A stretch of 11,418 nt of DNA from CADCSY01 sp038255685 (GCA_038255685.1 JBBSLC010000098.1:1-11418), one strand, 5' to 3'. Counted from the stretch's first letter, positions 1 to 6,622 are shown. Numbers and translations: made by a program. The notes: a model not told the origin generated them from the letters alone.

Positions 1-834
1 CAGCTCGTCGAGCGGCGGTGGGATGGAGAGGCGTCGGCCGCCGCGGAGGCGGAAGACGGGGTCGAGCACCATGCCGCTGAACGCCGGTCCGATGCCGGCC
101 ATCGCCACGTGCACGAGGTAGGGCGAGACGCCCACGGCGAGACCGAGGGCGAGGTACCGGACGCGCGCCGGTGCCATCCCCCGCACGAGGGCGATGGCGG
201 CGAGCGAGAGGGCGAGCACCAGGTCCGGGCGGTAGAGGAGGCTTGCGCCGGCGAGGAGACCGGCGCCGATGGCAGCCCGGCGCGCCCAGCGGTCGTCGGT
301 CGAGAGGCGGCTGCGCAGCCCGAGGTGCACCGACCAGAGCCCGAGCGCCACGGCCCCGATCCAGGCGAGGGCGGTGAGGCCGGTCGGGGGCACGATGAGC
401 AGGAGCGAGATCGCCGCGCAGAGCAAGGCGATCGTCCGGGACCACAGCCGCGCGATGGCGAACACGCCGAAGACCAGACCGACGTGCTGCGCGAGGCCGA
501 CGAGTCGCTCGGCGGTCAGCGAGACCCCGAACACCTCGAAGACGGCGGCCAGCACCCAGAGGCTGCCGGGGCCGTACAGGTGGAGGAAGTCCCGGTTCGG
601 GACCAGCCCCTCCATGACCATCTCCGGGAAGACGAGCATGAAGCCCTCCTCCATCGGGGGGCCCTGGTTGCGGAGCTGGCCGTAGAGGGGCACGAGGAAC
701 GCGACGACCAGGAGCGCGACCGCCAAGCCGGTCCGCTGTCCGCCGCTGCGGCGGTCCAGCCACCCTCGGCGCGTGACCGGCACCTCGTCGGTCGCCCCGG
801 CAGGGGCCCCGTCGACGGGTGCGATCGACGGCAT
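1..834 (-). CDS. GT-C/GT39-like polytopic membrane glycosyltransferase, N-terminal part (C-terminus beyond the left edge)
   Basis: The frame reads without a stop from an ATG at 834 down to base 1, giving 278 residues, so the gene continues off the left edge. After a hydrophilic, cytosol-like N-terminus (about residues 1-34) come hydrophobic segments near 35-52, 91-107, 112-129, 134-149, 154-172, 188-200, 203-218 and 226-246. The first loop carries E62-E63-G and PNRDFLHLYGPGSLW (79-93). An acidic residue followed by a Y/N-R-D-F-x-H-x-Y-G-P-G motif in the first external loop is typical of GT-C/GT39-like enzymes that use polyprenyl-phosphate sugars. YRPD (201-204) is also common in these proteins. 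The start is supported by a leaderless-type -10 (TACCCT) 8 nt upstream. It lacks the D-x9-D-x24-[HN]PGPL signature of the three GT-C paralogues further right, so it belongs to another subfamily. Donor and acceptor cannot be told. It is divergent from the GMC/SDR operon. Confidence 0.85.
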   Translation of the reverse strand, partial: MPSIAPVDGAPAGATDEVPVTRRGWLDRRSGGQRTGLAVALLVVAFLVPLYGQLRNQGPPMEEGFMLVFPEMVMEGLVPNRDFLHLYGPGSLWVLAAVFEVFGVSLTAERLVGLAQHVGLVFGVFAIARLWSRTIALLCAAISLLLIVPPTGLTALAWIGAVALGLWSVHLGLRSRLSTDDRWARRAAIGAGLLAGASLLYRPDLVLALSLAAIALVRGMAPARVRYLALGLAVGVSPYLVHVAMAGIGPAFSGMVLDPVFRLRGGRRLSIPPPLDEL

Positions 835-842
835 GGGCGGCC

Positions 843-848
843 AGGGTA
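843..848 (-). promoter_or_regulatory. Leaderless-type -10 box for the minus-strand membrane protein
   Basis: On the minus strand the hexamer TACCCT fits the actinobacterial TANNNT -10 consensus. It lies 8 nt before the ATG at 834, a spacing that would put the transcription start at or next to the start codon. There is no Shine-Dalgarno sequence and no convincing -35 hexamer. The same geometry recurs at two other starts in this window. Confidence 0.5.
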
Positions 849-851
849 GTG

Positions 852-865
852 GTGGGCCGGCCCAC
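852..865. promoter_or_regulatory. Perfect 14-bp palindrome between divergent promoters (operator candidate)
   Basis: GTGGGCCGGCCCAC equals its own reverse complement. It sits between the two divergent -10 boxes: in the -10/-35 spacer of the minus promoter and over the expected -35 position of the plus promoter. A dimeric regulator bound here could control both directions. GC-rich DNA produces short palindromes by chance, so function is inferred from position; no regulator gene is in the window. Confidence 0.4.
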
Positions 866-879
866 TCGACTGCCGCCGC

Positions 880-885
880 TAACCT
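880..885 (+). promoter_or_regulatory. Leaderless-type -10 box of the GMC/SDR operon
   Basis: TAACCT matches TANNNT and is 8 nt before the ATG at 894; the spacer is CGCCGCCC. No Shine-Dalgarno sequence precedes the ATG, so a leaderless transcript is likely. This is also the main argument for starting the first gene at 894 and not at the ATG at 819, which lies inside the divergent gene. Confidence 0.55.
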
Positions 886-893
886 CGCCGCCC

Positions 894-1196
894 ATGCTCT
901 GGTTCGAGCGCCACGTCGTGGCTTCCCTCACCGAGACCTCGGATGTCGAGCAGCGGTCGGCGATCGAGTCCTTCGTCGACTCGACGCTGCAGGCGATGCC
1001 CGAGCACCTGCGTGCCGGGGTCGCAGCCGAGTCGTTCGCGCTCGGTGCGTGGGCGAAGGTCCGGCGAGCCGACCCGGCAGCGGTGGTCGCGTCGCTGCGC
1101 CGGAGCCCGGTCGGCCTCCTGCGCCAGTACGAGCGGCTGCTGGGCTCACTCGTGCTCTTCGCCGAGCACGAGCTCGCCGTCGATCGCACCACATGA
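894..1196 (+). CDS. Small protein of unknown function, first gene of the GMC/SDR operon
   Basis: This encodes 100 residues that I do not recognise. It has no signal peptide, no Cys pair, and no clear membrane segment. It appears mostly alpha-helical, with an acidic N-terminal half (SDVEQRSAIESFVDS, 16-30) and a possible amphipathic helix near 74-93 (LLRQYERLLGSLVLFAEHEL). The start at 894 is chosen because a TAACCT box lies 8 nt upstream. Its stop overlaps the start of the GMC oxidoreductase by 4 nt (ATGA at 1193-1196), which points to translational coupling. Some GMC dehydrogenases have a small separately encoded subunit (the gluconate 2-dehydrogenase gamma type), but I see no Tat signal or other feature of that family here. 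A partner or chaperone of the flavoprotein is a guess from position only. Confidence 0.75.
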   Translation: MLWFERHVVASLTETSDVEQRSAIESFVDSTLQAMPEHLRAGVAAESFALGAWAKVRRADPAAVVASLRRSPVGLLRQYERLLGSLVLFAEHELAVDRTT

Positions 1197-2617
1197 GGAG
1201 CATCGACACCGAGGTCCTCGTCATCGGATCAGGTGCAGGTGGCGCATCGACCGCTGCGTCGGTCTCCGCCGCCGGTCGACGGGTGCTCGTCGTCGAGGAG
1301 GGCCCGTGGGTCGACCCCGACGCCATCGAGCCGTTCTCCCTCGAGGAGATGGTCGCGAAGTACCGCCACCACGGCTCGAGCGCAGCGCTCGGCAACCCGC
1401 CGATCGCCTACGCCGAGGGTCGCTGCGTGGGTGGCAGCACCGAGGTCAACAGCGGCCTGTGGCACCGGCTCCCCGCCGATCTCGCCGACGAGTGGCGGCG
1501 GACCTACCAGATCGACTCCTTCACCCCCGAGGACCTCGACGTCCACGCCGAGCGCATCGAGGTCGACCAGTCGGTCTCACGGGTGCCCGGCGCACCACCC
1601 AGGTCGTCGGCGCTGCTCGAGCGGGGTGCGGACGAGCTCGGCTGGCGCTCGGTCGAGTTCCCCCGGGTGTTCCGCTACGACGCCGCCGGTCGCGGCACCA
1701 AGCAGACGATGGCGAGGACGCTCATCCCCCGAGCTGTGGAGGCCGGCGCCACGGTCATGGCGGACTGCAGGGTCGTGAAGCTCATCGGTGGCAGGGGACG
1801 TGTCACCGGGGCGCGCTGCCAGGCCCGGCGCCCCGACGGCACGAGCGAGGACGTCATCGTCCGCGCCGAGCAGGTCTTCGTGTGCGGTGGGGCGATCCAG
1901 TCGCCGGCGCTCCTCCAGCGCAGCGGCATCCGACGCCAGATCGGTCGTGGGCTGAAGCTCCACCCGACGATCAAGATCGCTGCCCGCTTCCCCGAGCCCG
2001 TCGACCACGACGGCGTTCCCATGCACCGGATCACCGAGTTCGCGCCGAACCTCACCATCGGCGGCTCGGCGAGCAGGCGCTCGCACATCGCGCTCGCGCT
2101 GGCCGACTCAGGAGCGCCCGATCCTGCGGCGCTCGCCGACTGGGAGAACGTCTCCGTGTACTACGCGGCGATCAGGAGCGAGGGATCGGGTCGCGTCATC
2201 GCCCTGCCGGGCACGTCGGCGCCGCTCGTCACCTACCGGCTGACCGAGGCCGACGTCAGCCGCCTGGCGCGAGGGCTCGTCCACCTCGGAGAGGCGCTCC
2301 TGGCAGCAGGCGCGACGGAGCTCGTCCCGTCGGTGATCGGGGCCAGGACCGTCCGGCGCGCCGACGAGCTCGTCTCGTGGTGGGACGCGGTGTCTCGCAC
2401 CCAGGCCAACCTGATGACCGTGCACCTCACCTCCTCGATCCGCATGGGAGAAGCCCGGGCCCGCACCGGCGCCGACAGCTTCGGCCGGGTCTGGGGCTAC
2501 GAGAACCTCCGGGTGAACGACGCCTCGCTGCTGCCGGATGCGCCAGGCGTGAACCCGCAGGCGGCGATCATGACGATCGCAGCGCGCAACGCCGAGCAGT
2601 TCCTGGCGAGCACGTGA
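1193..2617 (+). CDS. GMC-family FAD-dependent oxidoreductase
   Basis: This 474-residue flavoprotein probably oxidises an alcohol or sugar hydroxyl. The N-terminal Rossmann motif VLVIGSGAGGAS (8-19) and the acidic end of the second strand (VLVVEEG, E35) bind the FAD ADP moiety. GRCVGGSTEVNSGLW (76-90) is the FAD-contacting GGS region. CGGAIQSPALLQRSG (231-245) matches the second GMC signature. The C-terminal GMC domain has HLTSSIRMG (H411) and LRVNDASLLPDAPGVNPQ with N454, the expected His/Asn active-site pair, followed by AAIMTIAARNAE. No signal peptide or Tat motif is visible, so it is probably cytosolic. The start at 1193 lies just before the first Rossmann strand and overlaps the previous stop (ATGA); earlier in-frame starts would overlap the upstream gene. 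The next gene begins in a GTGA overlap. The substrate is unknown; a sugar precursor is inferred from the SDR and glycosyltransferase neighbours, while a sterol- or choline-type substrate cannot be excluded. Confidence 0.9.
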   Translation: MRSIDTEVLVIGSGAGGASTAASVSAAGRRVLVVEEGPWVDPDAIEPFSLEEMVAKYRHHGSSAALGNPPIAYAEGRCVGGSTEVNSGLWHRLPADLADEWRRTYQIDSFTPEDLDVHAERIEVDQSVSRVPGAPPRSSALLERGADELGWRSVEFPRVFRYDAAGRGTKQTMARTLIPRAVEAGATVMADCRVVKLIGGRGRVTGARCQARRPDGTSEDVIVRAEQVFVCGGAIQSPALLQRSGIRRQIGRGLKLHPTIKIAARFPEPVDHDGVPMHRITEFAPNLTIGGSASRRSHIALALADSGAPDPAALADWENVSVYYAAIRSEGSGRVIALPGTSAPLVTYRLTEADVSRLARGLVHLGEALLAAGATELVPSVIGARTVRRADELVSWWDAVSRTQANLMTVHLTSSIRMGEARARTGADSFGRVWGYENLRVNDASLLPDAPGVNPQAAIMTIAARNAEQFLAST

Positions 2618-3306
2618 CGTCGCCCGAAGCCGACCTCGACGGTCGCGGTGACGACGTCGTCGTCACCGGCGCCGCCGGCTGGTTGGGGCACAACCTCGTG
2701 CGGGCGCTCGTCGGGACGCGCAGCCGGGTGCGGTGCCTGGTGCACCAGCCCTCCGACGGTCCGCTCCTCGAGGTCCTCGGCCGCAACGTCGAGGTGGTGG
2801 TGGGAGATCTCCGCGACCCTGCGGCGGTCGACCAGCTCTTCGAGGGCATCCCCGGCGCGACGGTGCTCCACGCCGCCTCGGTCATCCACCCGGCGGGCAG
2901 GGTGCGAGAGCTCTTCGACGTGAACGTCGGCGGCACCGAGCTCGTGCTCGACCGGGCACGCCGCAGTGGGGCATCACGCTTCCTCCACGTGTCGTCCAAC
3001 TCGCCGTTCGGGGCGAACGAGCGACCGGAGGACCGCTTCACCGAGGCGTCGGCCCCGAACCCCTATCTCGCCTACGGCACCTCGAAGCTGGAGGCGGAGC
3101 AGCTGGTGCAGCGCAGCTTCGACCGGGGCGACCTCTCGACGGTGATCCTGCGGCCACCGTGGTTCTACGGCCCGCACCAGCCCGCAAGGCAGAGCACGTT
3201 CTTCTCCGCCGTGCGCAAGGGTCGCTTCCCGATCATCGGCGACGGGGCGCAGCAGCGCTCCATGGTCTTCACCGGGAACCTGGTGGACGCGCTGCTCGCT
3301 GCCTAG
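2614..3306 (+). CDS. N-terminal fragment of the interrupted extended SDR (Rossmann and catalytic part)
   Basis: This fragment has 230 residues from a GTG start that overlaps the GMC stop (GTGA) to the TAG. It contains the NAD(P)-binding motif VVVTGAAGWLG (15-25, TGxxGxxG), the acidic patch VVVGDLRD, the LHAAS segment, SSNSPFG (127-133, replacing the common SSxxVYG) and the catalytic pair Y154-x3-K158 (YGTSK). RPPWFYGP and the FTGNLVDA motif follow. It therefore keeps the cofactor site and the Tyr/Lys pair but loses the C-terminal segment that helps form the substrate pocket. Similarity is to nucleotide-sugar epimerases/dehydratases and 3beta-hydroxysteroid dehydrogenase-like SDRs; the substrate is not assignable. 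The fragment may well be unstable or inactive. Confidence 0.65.
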   Translation: MTSPEADLDGRGDDVVVTGAAGWLGHNLVRALVGTRSRVRCLVHQPSDGPLLEVLGRNVEVVVGDLRDPAAVDQLFEGIPGATVLHAASVIHPAGRVRELFDVNVGGTELVLDRARRSGASRFLHVSSNSPFGANERPEDRFTEASAPNPYLAYGTSKLEAEQLVQRSFDRGDLSTVILRPPWFYGPHQPARQSTFFSAVRKGRFPIIGDGAQQRSMVFTGNLVDALLAA

Positions 3307-3660
3307 GTGGCCCCCGCTGCGCCGGGCAAGGCCTACTGGATCGCCGATGCGCAGCCCTACGAGCTGCGTCAGATCATCGCCACGGTGCGCGACGCCCTGG
3401 CGGCGGAGGGCCTCCCCGTCACCGGCGGGTCGTTGCACATCCCGTCGCTCGTCGGGTCCGTCGCCGCAGGTCTCGACGCCGCCCTCCAGGCGCGTGGGCG
3501 CTACATGCAGCCGCTCCACGTCCTCGGTGAGCTGAAGGACACGATCGCCTGCGACATCTCCCTCGCCCGCGCGGAGCTGTCGTGGGAGCCGGCGGTGTCG
3601 TTGCTCGAGGGGATGCGGGCGAGCATCCGCTGGTGCCTCGAGCGCGGTGAGGAGCTGTGA
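3307..3660 (+). CDS. C-terminal fragment of the interrupted extended SDR
   Basis: This covers 117 residues in the same frame as the upstream fragment. It begins at a GTG that directly follows the TAG (TAGGTG) and ends in a GTGA overlap with the next SDR. It contains GKAYWIADAQPYELRQI, the first strand and helix of the SDR substrate-binding lobe, and a typical SDR ending (LSWEPAVSLLEGMRASIRWCLERG, here split: positions 92-115). No Shine-Dalgarno sequence precedes the GTG, so translation would depend on reinitiation by ribosomes that stop at the TAG. It is not an independent gene in evolutionary terms; whether it is made is unknown. Confidence 0.4.
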   Translation: MAPAAPGKAYWIADAQPYELRQIIATVRDALAAEGLPVTGGSLHIPSLVGSVAAGLDAALQARGRYMQPLHVLGELKDTIACDISLARAELSWEPAVSLLEGMRASIRWCLERGEEL

Positions 3661-4682
3661 CCCGGCTCCTGATCACCGGCGGCAGCGGCTACTTCGGGAC
3701 CGAGCTGGCGGCGCGGGCGGTCGCGAGGGGGGACACCGTCAAGACGTTCGACCTGAACCCACCGAGCAGCGACCTCGGGGTGGAGCACGTGACCGGCGAC
3801 GTCCGTGATCGCGCCGCCCTGCGAGCGGCGTGCGCCGATGTCGACGTCGTGCTGCACAACGTCGCCCAGGTCCCCCTCGCGAAGGACAAGGACCTGTTCT
3901 GGTCGGTGAACGTCCTCGGCACCGCCAACGTGCTGCTCGCAGCACGGGACGCCGGCGTCGCCAAGGTGGTCCACACCTCCACGAGCGCCGTCTACGGCAT
4001 CCCCGAGCAGAACCCGGTCGACGAGTCGTCTCCGACCCGACCGCTCGAGGCCTACGGGAAGGCGAAGCTCGAGGCCGAGCTGCTGTGCCGGGAGGCGGTG
4101 GCAGCGGGCCAGGACGTCACCATCATCCGGCCCCGCACCATCCTCGGCCACGGTCGGCTCGGGATCATGGCGATCCTGTTCGAGTTCGTCGCAGAGGGTG
4201 CACCCGTCTACGTCTTCGGGTCCGGTGCCAACCGCTACCAGCTGGTGCACGCCGACGACCTCGCCGAGGCGTGCCTGCTGGCAGGCGAGCGCGAAGGGCC
4301 GGCTGCCTACAACATCGGGGCGACCGAGTTCGGGACCATGAGGGAGACGCTGCAGGCGCTGGTCGACCACGCAGCGACGGGGTCGAGCGTCCGCTCGCTG
4401 CCGGTCGGGCCGGCACGAGCGGCGATGCAGGCGCTCGGCGGGGTCGGCCTCGTCCCCTTCGCGCCGTACCACTGGCTCCTGTACGGCGAGTCGCTCTGGT
4501 TCGACACGACCCGGGCGCAGACCGAGCTCGGTTGGCGACCCCAGCACTCGAACGCATCGATGGTGGTCGAGTCCTACGAGTGGTTCCTCGCCCACCGCGG
4601 GGAGCTCGCAGCCTCGAAGGGATCGCGGCACCAGTCGCCCGCACGCCTCGGGCTGTTGAAGGCGCTGAAGCGCCTGCCCTGA
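3657..4682 (+). CDS. Extended SDR, NAD-dependent epimerase/dehydratase family
   Basis: This encodes 341 residues, the usual length for an extended SDR. LLITGGSGYFG (4-14) is the TGxxGxxG dinucleotide site; D32 in FDLNPP suggests NAD rather than NADP preference; GDVRD binds near the adenine. HTSTSAVYG (106-114) carries the catalytic Ser/Thr, probably T109, and YGKAK gives Y133 and K137. IIRPRTILG and QLVHADDLAEA complete the pattern. The GTG start overlaps the stop of the broken SDR, and the sequence just before it, GTGAGGAG (3647-3654), is a weak and very close ribosome-binding candidate. It is the last gene of the operon. It may act on a nucleotide sugar or polyprenyl-linked sugar; the 3beta-HSD-like alternative cannot be ruled out. 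The C-terminal 20 residues are Lys/Arg-rich (KGSRHQSPARLGLLKALKRL), which could touch the membrane or a partner. Confidence 0.88.
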   Translation: MTRLLITGGSGYFGTELAARAVARGDTVKTFDLNPPSSDLGVEHVTGDVRDRAALRAACADVDVVLHNVAQVPLAKDKDLFWSVNVLGTANVLLAARDAGVAKVVHTSTSAVYGIPEQNPVDESSPTRPLEAYGKAKLEAELLCREAVAAGQDVTIIRPRTILGHGRLGIMAILFEFVAEGAPVYVFGSGANRYQLVHADDLAEACLLAGEREGPAAYNIGATEFGTMRETLQALVDHAATGSSVRSLPVGPARAAMQALGGVGLVPFAPYHWLLYGESLWFDTTRAQTELGWRPQHSNASMVVESYEWFLAHRGELAASKGSRHQSPARLGLLKALKRLP

Positions 4683-4704
4683 GACGCCTTCTTGACCTGG
4701 CGTC
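4683..4704. terminator. Possible hairpin between convergent genes
   Basis: GACGCC (4683-4688) can pair with GGCGTC (4699-4704) around a 10-nt loop. It fills the 20-bp gap between the SDR stop at 4680-4682 and the minus-strand stop at 4703-4705, overlapping the latter by two bases. There is no T-tract on either strand and the stem is only 6 bp, so a two-way terminator is possible but weakly supported. Confidence 0.25.
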
Positions 4705-6622
4705 AGGAGGACCGCGCGCCGTCGCTCAGGAACACGCCGACGTAGCGGGTCCAGCCACCCTCGGCGACGAGCAGCCGCCCGACGTCGTCGGGTGCGAGAT
4801 CAGGCTCCCGGAGCAGGCCGAACTGGAGCGCGCCGACGATGCTGCCGTCGTCCACCGTGCGCAGGGCGGCGCGGGTCGGCAGGAACCGGCGAGGCGCGTC
4901 GAGGACGAGGCCGCCCCGTCGCTCGATGCTGCGTCGCAGCGGCGCCTGCGCCGCAGCGAGCACCTCGAGCTCCTCGTCGGGCGGGGCCTTCGAGGCCAGG
5001 AGCGTCCCCGGGCCGTCGGCGGCGGTCACGGGCGCACGGCGAACGACGACCGCGAGCGAGCCGACGAGGACTCGGTCCCTTCGGGCTCGGTGCTCGCCGA
5101 ACGAAGCAGCGTGGCGGTCATCCACCACCACGTCGAACCCGTCGCGCTCGAGGGCGAGCACGAGGCCGCTGGCGACGATGTTGGCCTCGATGTCCCCCGA
5201 GAGGTCGACGAGGTAGGTGCCATCGCGGTCGAGCGCGCTCGTGACCTGCGCCGCCAGCGGCCGCACGGCGGGCACGAGGGTCGGCCACATCGGTCGGACG
5301 GAGGAACCCGTGGCGGCGTGCACGACGAGGCCGAGAGCGATGAGCACGCCCGCCGCAGCCCCCAGCCTCGGGTGCGCCGGTGCCGTCCGCTCCACGATGG
5401 CCACGACCACCGCAGCGGTGACGGCTCCCCAGAGGAGCAGCGTCGAGGGCCACAACCAGAGGTAGTTGTGGAGGGCGGCTGCGTTGAACAGGGTGTCCGG
5501 CACACGTGACACGAGCGCCAACCCGGTCGCCAGGCAGCCCACGGCGACCACCACGGCGGCGGTGATGCTCGGGTGGCGCCTCCGATGGACGATCGCTCCG
5601 ACGACGGCAGCGACGACGACGGTGGCTGCTCCGAGCGCCTCGGCAGCGCTCACCGGCCCCAGGAGGAGGTGGACGTCGGCCTGGTCGGCCGTCCACACCG
5701 GCCAGGGGCCGATGGCGCTCCCCACCACCCGCGCCGCACGGGTCCAGCCGAGCGTGTCCCCGAGCGGTCCTGACGCACCGAGCAGCCCACCGAGGTTGCC
5801 GGTGGCAGCGAGCTGGTCCACGAGGACCGGTGCCCACAGCGCGAGGGTCGCGGCTCCTGCCGTCAGGGCGGGGCCGCTCCGCACGGTGTCGGTGATCCGC
5901 AGGGGTCGGCCGGCCCGGAGAGCGCCGACGGCGCGCAGGAGCGCCACAGCAGAGGCTGCGATGGTCACGCCGGCGACGAGACCGAAGAGGGCGAGGTGGC
6001 TCTGCGCGGCATAGGTGCCTGCGACCACGGCGAGCGGAGCCGCCCACCGCCGCCGCTCGAGCACCGCCACGACCGCGACGAGGAACGCGGCGAAGGGGAG
6101 GAGGGCGGCATAGGGGTTGTAGGGATCGGCGAGCACGTCGCCGCGGAGCGGCCAGGTGCTCGCTCCGAGCGCGACACCGACGACGAGGCCCATGACCACC
6201 CCGAACGACCGTCGGGCCCACCAGACGATGCCGATGGCCGCAGTGGCGTTCACCAGTGCGATCGCCGCCAACGGAGCCAGGGGAGCAGGCAGGGACGACG
6301 GGAGGGCGAGGAGCCAGAGCTCCAACGGCCCGGGGTGGTGGAGCTGCGTGCCGGCCGCGGCGCTCAACGTGGTCGGCATGCCCAGGAGCGGCGTGTGGCG
6401 GGTGAAGGTGTCGAGCGAGCGCAGGACCATGATCGCGGTGTCCGACGCCGGGACCCACGCCGGTGGTGCGGTGAGCACGGACCAGCCGATCGACCAGGTG
6501 CCGGCGATCGCGGCGAGCAGCGCGAGGGCAGCGGACCGCACGGCGGGCAGGTACCGCTCGTCGGCGACGGGACCGCTGCTCCTGACCCCGCCCGAGGACG
6601 GGTCCTGTCGCACCGGGGTCAT
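4703..6622 (-). CDS. GT-C-type polytopic membrane glycosyltransferase, paralogue A
   Basis: This 639-residue protein has a short hydrophilic N-terminus, about 11 hydrophobic segments between residues 28 and 437, and a soluble C-terminal domain (about 455-639). The first loop holds D61 and D71, PLLG (78-81) and HPGPL (96-100). Further motifs are DPYNPY (166-171), QSH (207-209) and WAPVLVDQ (263-270). Two acidic residues in the first external loop after TM1 fit the GT-C fold of polyprenyl-phosphate-sugar-dependent enzymes. The C-terminal domain has alternating strands and helices (TYLVDLSGDIEA, 469-480; RYVGVFLSDG near the end). The same motifs and order occur in the two plus-strand proteins to the right. 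The ATG at 6622 is the only sensible upstream start because an in-frame TGA lies 15 nt before it. No Shine-Dalgarno sequence or clear -10 is visible. It is a single gene, divergent from the second operon and convergent with the first. Donor and acceptor are unknown. Confidence 0.85.
   Translation of the reverse strand: MTPVRQDPSSGGVRSSGPVADERYLPAVRSAALALLAAIAGTWSIGWSVLTAPPAWVPASDTAIMVLRSLDTFTRHTPLLGMPTTLSAAAGTQLHHPGPLELWLLALPSSLPAPLAPLAAIALVNATAAIGIVWWARRSFGVVMGLVVGVALGASTWPLRGDVLADPYNPYAALLPFAAFLVAVVAVLERRRWAAPLAVVAGTYAAQSHLALFGLVAGVTIAASAVALLRAVGALRAGRPLRITDTVRSGPALTAGAATLALWAPVLVDQLAATGNLGGLLGASGPLGDTLGWTRAARVVGSAIGPWPVWTADQADVHLLLGPVSAAEALGAATVVVAAVVGAIVHRRRHPSITAAVVVAVGCLATGLALVSRVPDTLFNAAALHNYLWLWPSTLLLWGAVTAAVVVAIVERTAPAHPRLGAAAGVLIALGLVVHAATGSSVRPMWPTLVPAVRPLAAQVTSALDRDGTYLVDLSGDIEANIVASGLVLALERDGFDVVVDDRHAASFGEHRARRDRVLVGSLAVVVRRAPVTAADGPGTLLASKAPPDEELEVLAAAQAPLRRSIERRGGLVLDAPRRFLPTRAALRTVDDGSIVGALQFGLLREPDLAPDDVGRLLVAEGGWTRYVGVFLSDGARSS

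Larger units (their letters stand above)
2614..3660 (+). pseudogene. Extended SDR (NAD-dependent epimerase / 3beta-HSD-like) interrupted by an in-frame TAG
   Basis: Read through one TAG codon at 3304-3306 (codon 231), this frame gives a protein of 348 residues, normal for an extended SDR. Sequence on both sides of the TAG looks like one continuous protein: the N-terminal part ends FTGNLVDALLAA and the next codons give VAPAAPGKAYWIADAQPY, the usual segment after the NLVDA motif in this family. There is no frameshift. A change from GAG, CAG or another single-base neighbour of TAG would explain it. Both gene ends still form the operon's 4-nt GTGA overlaps. It may be a recent nonsense mutation, a sequence error, or a gene expressed as two pieces. 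No other reliably called gene here contains an internal TAG, which argues against general recoding of TAG. Confidence 0.75.

Noticed and set aside
109..849. A 246-codon plus-strand open frame at the left edge.
   Set aside because: Its Glu/Arg/Gly-rich translation has no fold signal, while the opposite strand encodes a convincing polytopic membrane protein with GT-C loop motifs.
943..3306. A 787-codon open frame on the plus strand running through the GMC gene into the first SDR.
   Set aside because: Only the part from 2614 is real. The part over 943-2613 is Arg/Pro/Ser-rich, has no family motifs, and runs out of frame through the well-supported GMC gene.
3304..3306. Reading the TAG as pyrrolysine or as a general genetic-code change.
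   Set aside because: No other gene here has an internal TAG, no pyrrolysine-linked gene is present, and a point mutation or sequence error is simpler.
3830..5509. A long plus-strand open frame crossing the end of the second SDR and the antisense of paralogue A.
   Set aside because: It crosses two genes with clear motifs and the convergent gap, and its composition is a typical high-GC shadow.
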